DNA from: Halocaridina rubra
Lineage: Eukaryota > Arthropoda > Malacostraca > Decapoda > Atyidae
Length of the DNA stretch: 50,000 nt
NCBI GenBank assembly: GCA_037179515.1
Contig: JAXCGZ010019123.1
Location: 1-50,000, forward strand
Reading direction: 5' to 3'
The notes under the pieces are model-generated. The model saw only the letters and a program-made list of their open reading frames with translations. It made no database searches and was not told the origin of the DNA. Of the stretch, positions 1 to 48,990 are shown in pieces. Position 1 is the stretch's first letter, and each line of letters starts with the position of its first letter. The translations under genes were made by a program, and so were the position numbers.

Positions 1-1059
1 TGACAGAGATACGATATCTCAATTGCAAGGAGGCCTTTTTTTAATATGTGACACAGAGACAGGCAAAGAACATTACCCTTATTTGACCCGGGCACCAAGA
101 AAATCTTTAAAATGTAACAGCTTAAGGTCAGGCAAAAAGAGAGAATGATAAACTAAAAAGACAGGCTGAAAGAATTGTCAGAGTAATGAAGACCTAGAAA
201 TATAACAGCATTAGGTCCTGAGTTGACGATAGCTCGGTTTTTGAAAGAAGAGAGGTTATAAGAGTTAGGGGAGACAGAAGCAGGCAGACAGTTTCAGTGG
301 AAGTGAAAAGAAAGAAACAGTCCGTTATACTTAGCTACATTGTTACATCAAGCAATTATCAGTATACGACAGGATACATAAGAGTTTCCATAGATACCTA
401 ATACCTGATCATTGCAGAGAAGGGAACTAGTGAAAAATTTTTCTGACAATACATGTGATAATTTAAAATCGCTCATAATTCCATATACTGCATACTTAAA
501 TACTACAACATACACTCTTCAACATCAAACAAAACATGCTCTTATAGAATTGTATAATTACATAAATATTGGTAGCTTCCCAAAAGACACTAAATAAGTC
601 CAGGAACTTCCAGCTTCACTTGGATAACCAAACTGATTGCTTAATTACCTGATTTCTTGTACTGTATCTCTAAAATACATTCGTTAACCAGGCAAAAACT
701 GTTTCCTTTCTTCATAATAAGAAAATCTTAACTTAAAGGCTACACCTCCAGGACTGCCTGAAAGGAAGAAGTGGTAGTATTATGAGACTTCATGGCTAGG
801 TCTAGCAAACAATATAATGTAATGGGAATTAAATATAAAAGAATAAACATTCCTTTATAACTTAAGTGTCCACTGTAGAAGTAATAATACATAATAAGAA
901 ACCATATATTATGCAAAATGTAATTAATGTGCTTTAACAAGACTGATGACTAATTATTTAAATTCTTCTCTTTAGAGAGCTTTGATAAAACTCTAAATTA
1001 GGATTGAATATGTTTCAAAAGCCAATACTATGAAAGAATATAAGAGAGTTCACCCTACC
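1..1059. other. 3' flank of opsin gene; dispersed repeat
   Basis: No gene is seen here. This stretch lies downstream of the opsin stop codon on the minus strand and would hold its 3' UTR; I found no clear minus-strand AATAAA signal. Positions about 80-310 are clearly related, in the same orientation, to about 39015-39260: both contain 'cccgggcac', 'aagcttaag' or 'cagcttaagg', 'agagaatgata', 'caggctgaaagaat', 'taatgaa' followed by 'acctaga', and a shared 'gacgatag' block. They are copies of an unnamed dispersed repeat. Confidence 0.5.
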
Positions 1060-38421
<37,362 letters not shown>

Positions 38422-38454
38422 CTTGGAAGGTAAAGGGAGACCTTGAAGATCTTT

Positions 38455-38565
38455 CTGTAAAGGAAAACAGTACATAAACCTCTATAGTACAAGAATTGCT
38501 AACACAAGCCAAGGCTCATGACTAAAACAACATATGAAATGTGAATGTTTAAGACAACTCAATAA

Positions 38566-38637
<72 letters not shown>

Positions 38638-39443
38638 TTAAGGACGGAAATCACATCAGAAATGTGTCTTAGAGAAAGGTAGGAGGTAAAGGAATGAGAG
38701 CAAAAGGTCAAAGATACTGACAAAAACCTCTGAAACGCTGGTGTCCAAACCAATTCTGTTGAGAAGCCTAAAGGGTAAAGGAAATAAAACGCACGTCCAA
38801 CTAATGTCAAAGGACATCTGTCCTAAAGTGGGTGTTCAAACCAAGTTTATAGATAAGCTAGAATAATGCAAGAACGAAATAGACACAGATTACTGGGATG
38901 CTGAGAAGAAAATCTGGAGATAAGACTATTTTTATATAAAAATTAAATATTCAAAATGTAACTGCATTGTCCATATGCTGTTAATGAGTGTGACTCCGGG
39001 AGGGGCAAGACAATTGCGCTCATAAGGCCCGGGCACAAAAAATATTGAAACGATGAAAAAGTAGAAGCTTAAGGAAAAGGTAAAAATAAGAGAATGATAC
39101 ATAACAGGAATAGGGCAGGCTGAAAGAATATTCGAAGTAATGAAAACCTAGAGATATGACAGGATTAGAGCCTGAGACGACGATAGATCCGTTTTATGAT
39201 GGAAAATAGGTCATAAGAATTAGGAAAGACAGTAGACGCATTTCAAGAAGCAGTAGCTGAACCGAACAATCCATGAGCTACAAATCTCCACACAGTACCT
39301 GTGAGACGAGGCCGCTTGGCGAGTGCTACCCGGCCTTGGTAGTGGGGGAGGGTTGCAACTTGCCAACTCATCAGAGTAGAGATGCAAGTAATAAAGGTAG
39401 AAATGAGAAAGGAATGATATTTTACAGCAAAGAGACTTATACT
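38455..39443. other. upstream flank of opsin coding exon 1
   Basis: Contains (TA)n at 38573-38633 and a copy (39015-39260) of the dispersed repeat also seen at 80-310. The 5' UTR exon and promoter should lie here or further upstream, but no convincing signal was found. Confidence 0.45.
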
Positions 39444-39447
39444 CAGG

Positions 39448-40136
39448 TGTCGTATGAATTTTGGACTTCCATTTGAACTCACACTTTGTAAGATGACTGG
39501 GTTATCTCACCGTTTGTCACCACTGACGTAATATTAAATTACTATGTTATAATTATTAGTACCAGACGGGTACAAGGTAAGAATGGACAAGCAGTGATTC
39601 CTTTGCTTATATTTATTCTAGAGTACAACACAACTTCGACACCTCAATGCCCCCACCCTATGACTATCACAATCTATGATCTATTCGTGCCCCGGGCAAA
39701 GTTCTAACTAACTGTCTCTGCCCTGGGTGGCTCTTGAAATACCCCCAGGGGCAGGGCGTGGCTTGACATCCAATTCTGCCAATGAAATCAAGTGACATCT
39801 AGTCCTGCCAATCAACGCCAGGTTCAAAGTGGAATCCCGCCTACTTCCGGGGAGGAGCTATTGGGCATTTCTCCAGGGCATGTACTTACGTACGGGCCAC
39901 AAGTTTGTGTTTCTTGTGGTTTAGGAAATGGCTAACTTCCTGGCCTTTCCTACCCTCTCGATGCCAGATCCTAAGTCTCACGGTTCCGGTCATATATCTC
40001 CTTGACACTTTCTACAAACATTGTAATAAAATATCTGTGCCCTCGACCAACCGTTACCCCTCAAGATTTGTTACAAGTTTCAGATTCTGGCTTCAGCATG
40101 ACGGACTGGCTTCAGCATGACGGAAGTCATACGACA
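39448..40136 (-). repeat. 3' LTR (relative to element sense)
   Basis: Differs from the other LTR at only two positions that I can see (near 39536 and 39869). Confidence 0.92.
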
Positions 40137-41155
40137 TCCCTCCCAACCAAAACTGAAATATCTCTTATTTCAGTCGAAGCATGGGCTAATTTTCCGGGAG
40201 CTCTTGGACATATCCTAGCTAACATTAGTTTACAATAGAAATGGGGCCGAATTATTTAAGCTATTTTCTAAGAATTCCTAAACAAATTACACAAACATAA
40301 TATATATATAGTATAATTTCAGTGTGTAACTAATATCAAACATTAATTAAGATCAAAAGTCAGTTGAAATCAAAACATTAATTCATCTACTTCTCTCGTT
40401 TCTTTAAAAGACAAAATTGAGTTAATTACAGTAGAATTATGACTCATTTAGAACATTAGCAAACAATTAAGTAGAGTATTAGCATGTATAAACATGTAAA
40501 ATGCAATAGACCATAACATCAACAGTAATTTCTATAAGAGACCTTACCTTCATAAATTCTATTCCTATCATTATTAGGGGCATTGATTTGTCTTAAAATT
40601 AAGCCTTAAAAACTACTCCTGAAACAAAACATGTTTTACTGTGTGTAAAGTCACAACATTTACTGTCTCTATATGCAATTACTATTCAGAGACCACTTAA
40701 TATAAAAACTTAATGAACCTAAAGATTAAATCATAATTCAAATAATAATGATGCTAAAACAAAACAATAATATTATTTAAGCAGAAAAACAACTTATTAA
40801 TCTTAGTGCAAATCATACAATTTATCAATGGCACTTATTCGAAACTATATCTAAGGGAGACTCTGAGTTTTCGCTTAAAATTATCTTAAAGCTAGTAAAA
40901 CAAAAAAATAAACATAAAAATAAAAATATTTTGTCTTTTAGCATAAAAGACGGTGGGGATATTTTCTTTCCCATTTTTTCAGTTCTAATACGGGGGTAAT
41001 TTTAATTAACTAATAAGGGATTTTTAAATACCCTTCTTTCTCTCTTCACTAAAGTTTGGACATGTATAGGGATTATTTCCTTGTTTCTGGGATTTCATCA
41101 AGATTACATGTTTTTTTTTTAAAGTAGTTTAAAACTTTTATTTTTTAGGACTGTT
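40137..41155 (-). other. LTR element interior, no ORF
   Basis: AT-rich, stop-dense on all frames; starts with the polypurine tract next to the 3' LTR. No pol-like motif seen. Confidence 0.6.
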
Positions 41156-41163
41156 CTCTCTTT

Positions 41164-41640
41164 CTAGGACGACTTTTAATTTCTCTGTCTAGGACGACTT
41201 TTAATTTCTCTGTCTAGGACGACTTTTAATTTCTCTGTCTAGGACGACTTTTAATTTCTCTGTCTAGGACGACTTTTGTTTTCTCTGTCTAGGACGACTT
41301 TCGTTTTCTCTGTCTAGGACGACTTTTAATTTCTCTGTCCAGGACGACTTTTAATTTCTCTGTCTAGGACGACTTTCGTTTTCTCTGTCTAGGACGACTT
41401 TCGTTTTCTCTGTCTAGGACGACTTTCGTTTTCTCTGTCTAGGACGACTTTTAATTTCTCTGTCTAGGACGACTTTTAATTTCTCTGTCTAGGACGACTT
41501 TTAATTTCTCTGTCTAGGACGACTTTTAATTTCTCTGTCTAGGACGACTTTTATTTTCCCTGTCTAGGACGACTTTTAATTTCTCTGTCTAGGACGACTT
41601 TTAATTTCTCTGTCTAGGACGACTTTTAATTTCTCTGTCC
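41164..41640 (+). repeat. 25-bp minisatellite, about 19 copies
   Basis: Unit AGGACGACTTTTAATTTCTC plus TGTCT (period 25; the first copies start at 41166 and 41191). Two variants alternate in blocks: TTTTAATT and TTTCGTTT in the middle. It lies in the interior of the LTR element. Confidence 0.95.
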
Positions 41641-42931
41641 CTTGCTCATGAATTCTTGCTAGGTGCGATTCCACGGTTTCCCTCGGGGATTCTATTTTTT
41701 TCACTCCCTCGCTGTCCTTGCTGCAGGCCCAGGTTTGTTGCCATATCTCCGTTACTCGGATAGGCAAGACAAAAAGGACAAGGACTGGGCCCATCCGCTA
41801 ATCCTTCCAGCCCGGCTTCCTCGTCCCGCCCTCGGCCGATCTTGACTAAGACCACCACGCAGGAGACCTGCAACGTCACAGCGATTCTCTTCCGTACGGC
41901 CATCCACACGTACCTTCGAAGCAGATCTCGGGATGAAAATTTGAACCTCTGTCACTACTACAGTTGTAAGAAAGGTTCCCTATGACTTCAGGGTACCAAC
42001 AATGGCCATACGTTGGTAATCGAGGCTATACTTTGCCTCCCCTGCAACTGCAAGTGATTGCAATCTCTATTCAATGGGCACTAGGGACTTGTCTGAACGG
42101 ACAAAATCTAAAGACTTTTAGAACTTGCAGGTCGGGGCTGCCTAGGAATAGGGTGGTAATGGAAGGTATGTGTCTACACAACTAGATTATTATTCCAAGA
42201 TACTTAGGGCTTAGCAACTGCTACATAGTATTACTCTACTATAAATGTCAAAAAGAACAATCATTAAATGCTGAGAAAAGCCACTAAAGAAACATTCTTA
42301 TTAGCGGTGGCTACAGTAACATCAAGTATGAATTCAGATAAAAGATACAAATCATCAAGTTACTGCTGATTTCATTTCAAAAATAATAATTAGCAACAGG
42401 CCATTGAGAGATAGCAACAATATCAGTCAACATAATAACATTACTAATAATCATGATCAAGAAAATAAGAATAATAAACAATAAAAATAAATGTACTAAA
42501 TCAGAAATATCAATATATATACAATGGAGACTGGCATTCAGAAGTAAGAACAGAGTTCTATACTTATACTTCCTAGTAATGCTCATTCTAACACAGTCTC
42601 TTTTAATATTTAAATTCCTGCTGTCATAATCAATGTATATATATAGAGCATAAGTGGCAACTCGCTGGCTCCACAATTTGTCAATGGGAGTTCTATTTAT
42701 TCTCTAAACAGTTGCGACATGTGGCAAAAATATTTATGCAAATGGCGGTACTACCGATGTCTTATCAGTATTTATGCAATAACAGCATGCAACAATCTAT
42801 TGACTGCAATAAAATGTAGGCACAATTATCGCCTAGCTTCGCTGGAAAAAAAACACAAAAAAAAATCAAAGACAGCAACGTTCTTTTAGCATTGAACGGA
42901 GCCTCTGTCAGGCTCAGAGTCGAGTGAAAGG

Positions 42932-43009
<78 letters not shown>

Positions 43010-44745
43010 GGCGACCGTGAAATACGTTGCGGTTTCCACTCACATGTCAGCTGAGATGGGCCTCTGTCTTTTAAACTTGTACTGAAAATAAAAAAGTGTC
43101 GCAGAGTATCTCTAATAATAAAATAAATAAACAAATGAACGTGAACAAACGTTAGCAATGACTATCGATAGAGTCTTACGTTTATTGTCAGCTCTCACTC
43201 TTTCTTTATGACCAAGCTGAAATAATTTTGATAAAACATTATCATGGCTAAAACTCGCAAAGTTTTATTTTATCAATCTAACATATCTCTTCAGACAGAT
43301 AATGTATATACTGCAGCTAGCAAAGAAAATAAAGAATCATTCATAGATTCACGTCCTTTATCACGTAACATCTATCTTGGAATCTCTCGGAAATCGAATA
43401 ATAATCTCAATGGCGGAGTAGGGGACAAAACAAAAATAAAACAAACTTGGCATTTCAACCATATCTGGGCAGGTGGAGAATTACTTTCTCAAACATATCC
43501 CTCACTAGATATTGCAACAGCGCATCACCTCCCATAAATACACTCTGATATGGCATGCAGAAGGACCTGGCGGAGCAGGGGAACGATCCTCGCAGAGACT
43601 CCCCAATCGTGCTTCCTAACGGTGCTTTCCGCGATTTCACCCCCTAGAGCAACCCCCCCCATTATACCCCTATTACACTCATTATACTCATTCGCTCACA
43701 TGCGCTCACATTCAAACTTGCATTCCCTTTCTCTCTGTCTATGGAAAATTTCCCATCCCTTACCCCGATAAAGGAGAGTAAAGGTGAAATCTCGGTTGGG
43801 CCGCACGGTCACAGACTGCCTCACCAGTCCTAGGTCCCATTCTAACGAACAAACAAACATTCTACTCCCTTGAAGCTACATTAGGGTGACACTGAAAAAC
43901 CTTCCCTATTCTAGGACAGCACAAATTACTCTAATTTACTCTTACTTTCGCCTGCATAGCGCGAAATAAAAAAACTCATCTCTAAACAATATCACAAAAT
44001 TTCTTATTCTTCAAAAATAAAATGCCACACACGTATCGTAATGTTAATCCCTTCATCATAACAACATTAAAAAACAATCTGTCATTTATGTCTTTCTTTC
44101 GCTAAAACATTACTCCCCCGGAGAAAAAAACAAACAAAAAAAGAAAGAACCTTGAAAACAGGCGCAATCTTAACACTCGATTTCTTACGCTTTAAGAAAT
44201 TAATATAACAATGATTTCACGTGCATTAAATATCAAGGATCAGTACAATTACTACAGATTTATAATAACGAGGTTGGGAGATCGAATGGTCACTTCCACA
44301 TTCCTTTCTCGAAAATCACACGTGTTCTAAGTAAAACCTTAAAAGCAGATTCAAGTATATTACTCACTCGATTTCTTACACTTAAGAAATTAATATACTG
44401 TAACAGTGATTTCACGTGCATTAAATTTTTCAATTAAAAATCGATACATTCGCGTTCTTAAAATTCAATCTAGGCATTAATACAAATAAATGGAACACAC
44501 TTCCAACGCAAATTCTTTATATTACTCAAATTATAACAAAAATGGAGTTTATTACTGCTTATAGCTATTAGTACAAATTATCCATGTTAGTAATGGGTAC
44601 AGAAATTCTACTTTTATCAACTTATTAAGCGCCACACCCCTTATAAGCGGGTTGGCTGAGTCAAAGCATAACTACAAGATAAAATGGCGGCGTCCACCGA
44701 CCTCAATTTCTTTTACTAATTGTCCCATTACTCACTGGATACAGA
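41641..44745 (-). other. LTR element interior, no recognised ORF
   Basis: GC-richer from 41640 to 42160, then AT-rich, with a (GA)n array at 42932-43005. Short frames exist but none shows a protease, RT, RNase H or integrase motif. This is where pol would sit in a complete element. Confidence 0.6.
42932..43005 (+). repeat. (GA)n array
   Basis: About 74 bp of pure GA inside the LTR element. Confidence 0.95.
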
Positions 44746-45375
44746 TCACAAGTACTTAGCTATTTTAAGGAGGTGGTCCTGAAGAACTTCATGGCAGAAG
44801 GCAAGGAAGGAGGGGGTTCTCCTTCTTCTCTTCGAGTAAAATCGACGAATCGCCGTCTTCTTGGTCGGATCCGGCAACTTATACTTCTTGTAATGGGCAT
44901 TTTCACTCAATGCTCCGGTCACACTTCGGCTTACTAAGAAATATCTTAGGAATAGTTCCTTCAAAGTTTTATAATATTCTCTATTTGAGCACTCGTCACT
45001 TCTCATCCGCAGACCCAAGTATTTCAGGAAGTCGGTCGCGGGAATTATGGACGGACATTCACGGTCTTTTACATTTGCGCCGTCGAGGTATAAAAGTGAA
45101 TTTTTGACTCGAGGCGTCTTTACAACCAGGGCACGGGGTGGGGGCATGGCCTGCTGCGTTCCCTGTGTCACCACGGGGTTCGGAGCGGCCGGCTGTTCGT
45201 CGATGTTTGAGGCGTCGGTTTCACTGTCGGCGTCGACCAAGTTCCTTCTCGACGGAGCGGCGTCGGCAGGAGTTTGTAGGCGCCACACGTGCTCCTCCAG
45301 TTCGAGAATTCTCCGGTGTTTGGCCTCGTCACTCATTTCTTGAATTGGGAGATGTTGGATTTCTGCTTTTGCCAT
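44746..45375 (-). CDS. uncharacterised ORF in gag position of LTR element
   Basis: The frame is open from ATG 45495 (inside the 5' LTR) to the stop at 44746. The part before 45375 covers the primer-binding region, so ATG 45375 (context AAGAATGG) is preferred: 209 aa. Visible: a charged helix (MSDEAKHRRILELEEHVWRL), an acidic-proline linker (residues about 45-90), a globular part with YLDGANVKDRECPSIIPATD and FLKYLGLRMRSDEC, and a basic patch (FYSKRRRRTPSFLAF) near the C-terminus. No zinc knuckle or protease motif. I do not recognise the family; position suggests a Gag-like nucleic-acid-binding protein, but a captured gene is possible. Confidence 0.6.
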   Translation of the reverse strand: MAKAEIQHLPIQEMSDEAKHRRILELEEHVWRLQTPADAAPSRRNLVDADSETDASNIDEQPAAPNPVVTQGTQQAMPPPRALVVKTPRVKNSLLYLDGANVKDRECPSIIPATDFLKYLGLRMRSDECSNREYYKTLKELFLRYFLVSRSVTGALSENAHYKKYKLPDPTKKTAIRRFYSKRRRRTPSFLAFCHEVLQDHLLKIAKYL

Positions 45376-45470
45376 TCTTATTTTCTTTTCTTTGCACTGG
45401 TTTCTTCTGATATGAGAGTCTCTTTGTATGTTTTCCAGGCGTGATGATCCGTACTGCGCTGCCACCAAGT

Positions 45471-46159
45471 TGTCGTATGAATTTTGGACTTCCATTTGAA
45501 CTCACACTTTGTAAGATGACTGGGTTATCTCACCGTTTGTCACCACTGACGTAATGTTAAATTACTATGTTATAATTATTAGTACCAGACGGGTACAAGG
45601 TAAGAATGGACAAGCAGTGATTCCTTTGCTTATATTTATTCTAGAGTACAACACAACTTCGACACCTCAATGCCCCCACCCTATGACTATCACAATCTAT
45701 GATCTATTCGTGCCCCGGGCAAAGTTCTAACTAACTGTCTCTGCCCTGGGTGGCTCTTGAAATACCCCCAGGGGCAGGGCGTGGCTTGACATCCAATTCT
45801 GCCAATGAAATCAAGTGACATCTAGTCCTGCCAATCAACGCCAGGTTCAAAGTGGAATCCCGCCTACTTCCGGGGAGGAGCTATTGGGCATCTCTCCAGG
45901 GCATGTACTTACGTACGGGCCACAAGTTTGTGTTTCTTGTGGTTTAGGAAATGGCTAACTTCCTGGCCTTTCCTACCCTCTCGATGCCAGATCCTAAGTC
46001 TCACGGTTCCGGTCATATATCTCCTTGACACTTTCTACAAACATTGTAATAAAATATCTGTGCCCTCGACCAACCGTTACCCCTCAAGATTTGTTACAAG
46101 TTTCAGATTCTGGCTTCAGCATGACGGACTGGCTTCAGCATGACGGAAGTCATACGACA
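45471..46159 (-). repeat. 5' LTR (relative to element sense)
   Basis: TGTCGTATGA to TCATACGACA, 689 bp, almost identical to 39448-40136. It includes a tandem 'ctggcttcagcatgacgga' pair near one end. Confidence 0.92.
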
Positions 46160-46163
46160 CAGG

Positions 46164-46437
46164 CCGTAATTCCCTTTATTATTATTATTATTATTATTAT
46201 TTATTATTATTGTAGGTTAGAGACCTATTCAGAGGACTTATCCATTCACAAGAACACCAATTCAGCCCATCTCTCACATCTGAGTTCCTTGGTGATATAG
46301 GGTCACCAAAAATTCCTTGCACGACATTGCTTGGGTCAACCACTACGAACTTGGGGCCCGAAAGCCGCAAGCTCATATCGACCACCTCTTGTATCCATCC
46401 ATCTCAACAACGCGGAACTGTAGTCACACATACACTG

Positions 46438-46520
<83 letters not shown>

Positions 46521-46912
46521 CTAGCAAAGCTTCCAGCTGTATGCTGAAAACATCATTAAGGATGTGATTGAAGCTAATAATTTAATGGCCTCAATCGAGG
46601 GGTATTACTTCTGGCATTTGATGCATCATCTTATCTATCTATCTAGCTACATGTCTGTCTGTTTATCCATCTATATATCTATCCATCTATCTATTTAACA
46701 ATCAATCTATCTATCTATCTAGCCAGGTTCCTACCTACTTAATTCACTCTGAGTATGGGGTGTTTGAATCATCAAAAGAAAAATATGTTCTGTAATATGA
46801 TTGGATACAGAAAAAGTAAATAAAGACGGCGTAATCATATTGCTCGTTTCTTAACAGTACTACAGCCATTCTTTATGCATATATTACTCACTCTTTAATC
46901 TTCTATTCCTTT

Positions 46913-46977
<65 letters not shown>

Positions 46978-46978
46978 A
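46164..46978. repeat. flank with ATT, CA/GA and CT arrays
   Basis: (ATT)n 46176-46210, (CA)n 46441-46469 followed by (GA)n 46470-46516, ATCT/CTAT-rich stretch 46630-46725, (CT)n 46917-46973. No gene seen between them. Confidence 0.85.
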
Positions 46979-46981
46979 CGC

Positions 46982-47536
46982 ACACTAGAAACACAAATAA
47001 AGAAGCTGGAAGGTGAAAAGAGTGAACTAGAAACCAGAATTTCTAAACAAGAAGATAACAACAAACAGCTGAATGACAACCTAAATGAACTAAATGTTAG
47101 TTCACTGCTCTCTTCTGAGAGAGACGAGATTGCAGCTTGGAATGTACAGATTAAGGAAAACATCAATCAGTTTAGAAAAGAGTTTCAGGAGCTGAATACG
47201 GAACATGGTGCCATGAAAACTTCCTTTGCTAATGCAGTAAAGGGAAATGTGGCAGTAAAAGATGCTGTGAAGGTGGTGGCATTGGAAAACATACAAACAG
47301 TTGACTATAAAACAACAGTAACGGAAAAAATGAAAGACGTTGCGATAGCAAGGGCAAATCCACTGATTAAACAGGCACTTGATAAAGAGAAGACAGTGGT
47401 AATCTCAGACATAAGCAAATCCCAGGAGCCAACACGGCAGGGGAGACTTGAAGAAAATAAAGCTAGGGTTGCAGACCTGATAAGAAAACTTGGACAGTTT
47501 GAGGTCCTGAGGATATTGTACACATTCACTAACTAG
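46982..47536 (+). pseudogene. LINE ORF1-like coiled-coil protein, 5'-truncated
   Basis: The open frame enters from the (CT)n edge: KKLEGEKSELETRISKQEDN and NKQLNDNLNELN form heptad-like coiled coil, as in ORF1 proteins of non-LTR elements, then a mixed region to ARVADLIRKLGQF and a stop. A frameshifted continuation at about 47560-47763 (VFIRRYRTKEEMEWIKNLLQ, EARRLNEERYEEKK) looks like the nucleic-acid-binding C-terminal part. A 54-bp tandem duplication (about 47709-47762 and 47763-47812) follows. Confidence 0.65.
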
Positions 47537-47816
47537 GTAAATATTCTAGGGAGGGAAAGCAAAGAAAAACAAAAGTTAAAGTGTTCATTAGACGATACAG
47601 AACAAAGGAAGAGATGGAATGGATAAAAAACTTGTTGCAAGAGGCCAGAAGGTTAAATGAGGAAAGATATGAAGAGAAGAAAAATTTTCATTTAAGAGTT
47701 CTTCCAGACAAAGGGCAGATAAAGAAGATAATGACAGAAGATCAGGGGATGGTGCCTAATTAAGGGGAGATAAAGAAGATAATGACAGAAGATCAGGGGA
47801 TGGGGCCTCATTAATA

Positions 47817-48720
47817 TTGTTATACACAAATGCTGATGGATTAGCGGGTAAGGCAGTAGAATTAAAAGATACGATTCACAACAGTAAGGCAGATATAGTA
47901 GCAGTTACAGAGACTAAGTTAAGTGAGGACATAAACAGTGTCACAGTTTTTCCTAAGGGCTTCAGAATATTAAAGGTTGAAAGATCTGAGAGGACTGTTG
48001 GAAGGATAGCACTGCTCATAAGCGAAAGGATTCAGGTTGAAGAAATAAACTTTGCTATAGAAAGTGAGTTCAAGGAATTTCTTGTTGCTTATAAATACTG
48101 GGTCAGAGAGCATTATAATAACTGTTGTATATAACCCACCAAGGCCCAACATAGGCTAGAACTTTATGAGGAAAGTCATATAGGTACTATTGAAGTCATA
48201 AACTCGGTTGTTAACATGGCACGGGAGAGAAAATGTAGGATTTTGATTATTGGCGATTTTAATTATAAAGACAGATTGGATAAATCTTGATACGCACAGT
48301 GGTGAGGACTCATTCGGAGCAAGATTCCTGGATTGCATACAAGGGAATTTCCTTCACCAACATGTACTGGGACCAATGAGGGCAAGGGGTGGTGATGAGC
48401 CATCACTACTTGATCTAGTATTCACATATAATGTGTTGGATATTGAAAATATTGAGTATGAACCACCAATTGAAAAGTGTGACCACTGTGTTTTGTTGAT
48501 GGAGTATATCATTGAAGATGTTCTGCCTGAGAGTAGAGGTTCTGAGGACTGGAGGAGTAACTATCCGAAAGGAGATTACATAAAAGTAAATGAGCTTTTA
48601 GCAATTATTAACTGGAGGACCTTATTTTACAAGATATCTGTACAGGAAATGTACGACACCTTTTGTGAAAAATATGGGAACATAGTAGATTGCTGCATAC
48701 CTGTCACCAAAGTAGGTGTA
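47817..48720 (+). pseudogene. LINE endonuclease domain, frameshifted
   Basis: YTNADGLAGKAVELKD, ADIVAVTETKLSEDIN (the N and E of the APE-type active site), then after frameshifts IIGDFNYKD (GDFN motif, near 48250), SLLDLVFTYN and KCDHCVLL (the S/D-H motif, with C where S usually stands). These are in the usual order for the exonuclease-endonuclease-phosphatase domain of CR1-type elements. Confidence 0.8.
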
Positions 48721-48990
48721 ATTTATGCCAGAGAAATGGTTCAATAACGAGTGTAAAAGAGCTAAGGCGTGGAGAGACAAATGCTGGAAGAGATATAAGA
48801 GGAGAAAAACCTATAAAAGAAAAAGAAATGATTACCTAAGTAAAAGAAGAGAGGCAGAGAGAGAATATGAAAGGGACATCACCAGTAAGGCTAAAGAAAG
48901 TCCCTAACTTTTCCACAGATTTATCAGAGGAAACTGTAAGTAAAAGAACAGGTTTTAAAGCTTAAGAGAGGGAATGGAAGCTTCATCGAG

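Larger units (their letters stand above)
39448..46159 (-). mobile_element. LTR retrotransposon, non-autonomous, 6.7 kb
   Basis: Two 689-bp direct repeats, 39448-40136 and 45471-46159, start TGTCGTATGA and end TCATACGACA. A 4-bp duplication CAGG flanks the whole (39444-39447, 46160-46163). On the minus strand a primer-binding-site-like TGGTGGCAGCGCAG follows the 5' LTR at 3 nt, and the purine tract GGTTGGGAGGGA precedes the 3' LTR. The 5.3-kb interior has one ORF in the gag position, a 25-bp minisatellite and no visible protease, RT or integrase. Confidence 0.9.

Noticed and set aside
39905..40238. Small ORFs inside the LTR, repeated at 45928-46300
   Set aside because: They recur only because the LTRs are duplicated; no recognisable domain.
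41164..41640. CRISPR-like array of 25-bp repeats
   Set aside because: The units are directly contiguous with no unique spacers, and the context is a eukaryotic LTR element; it is a minisatellite.
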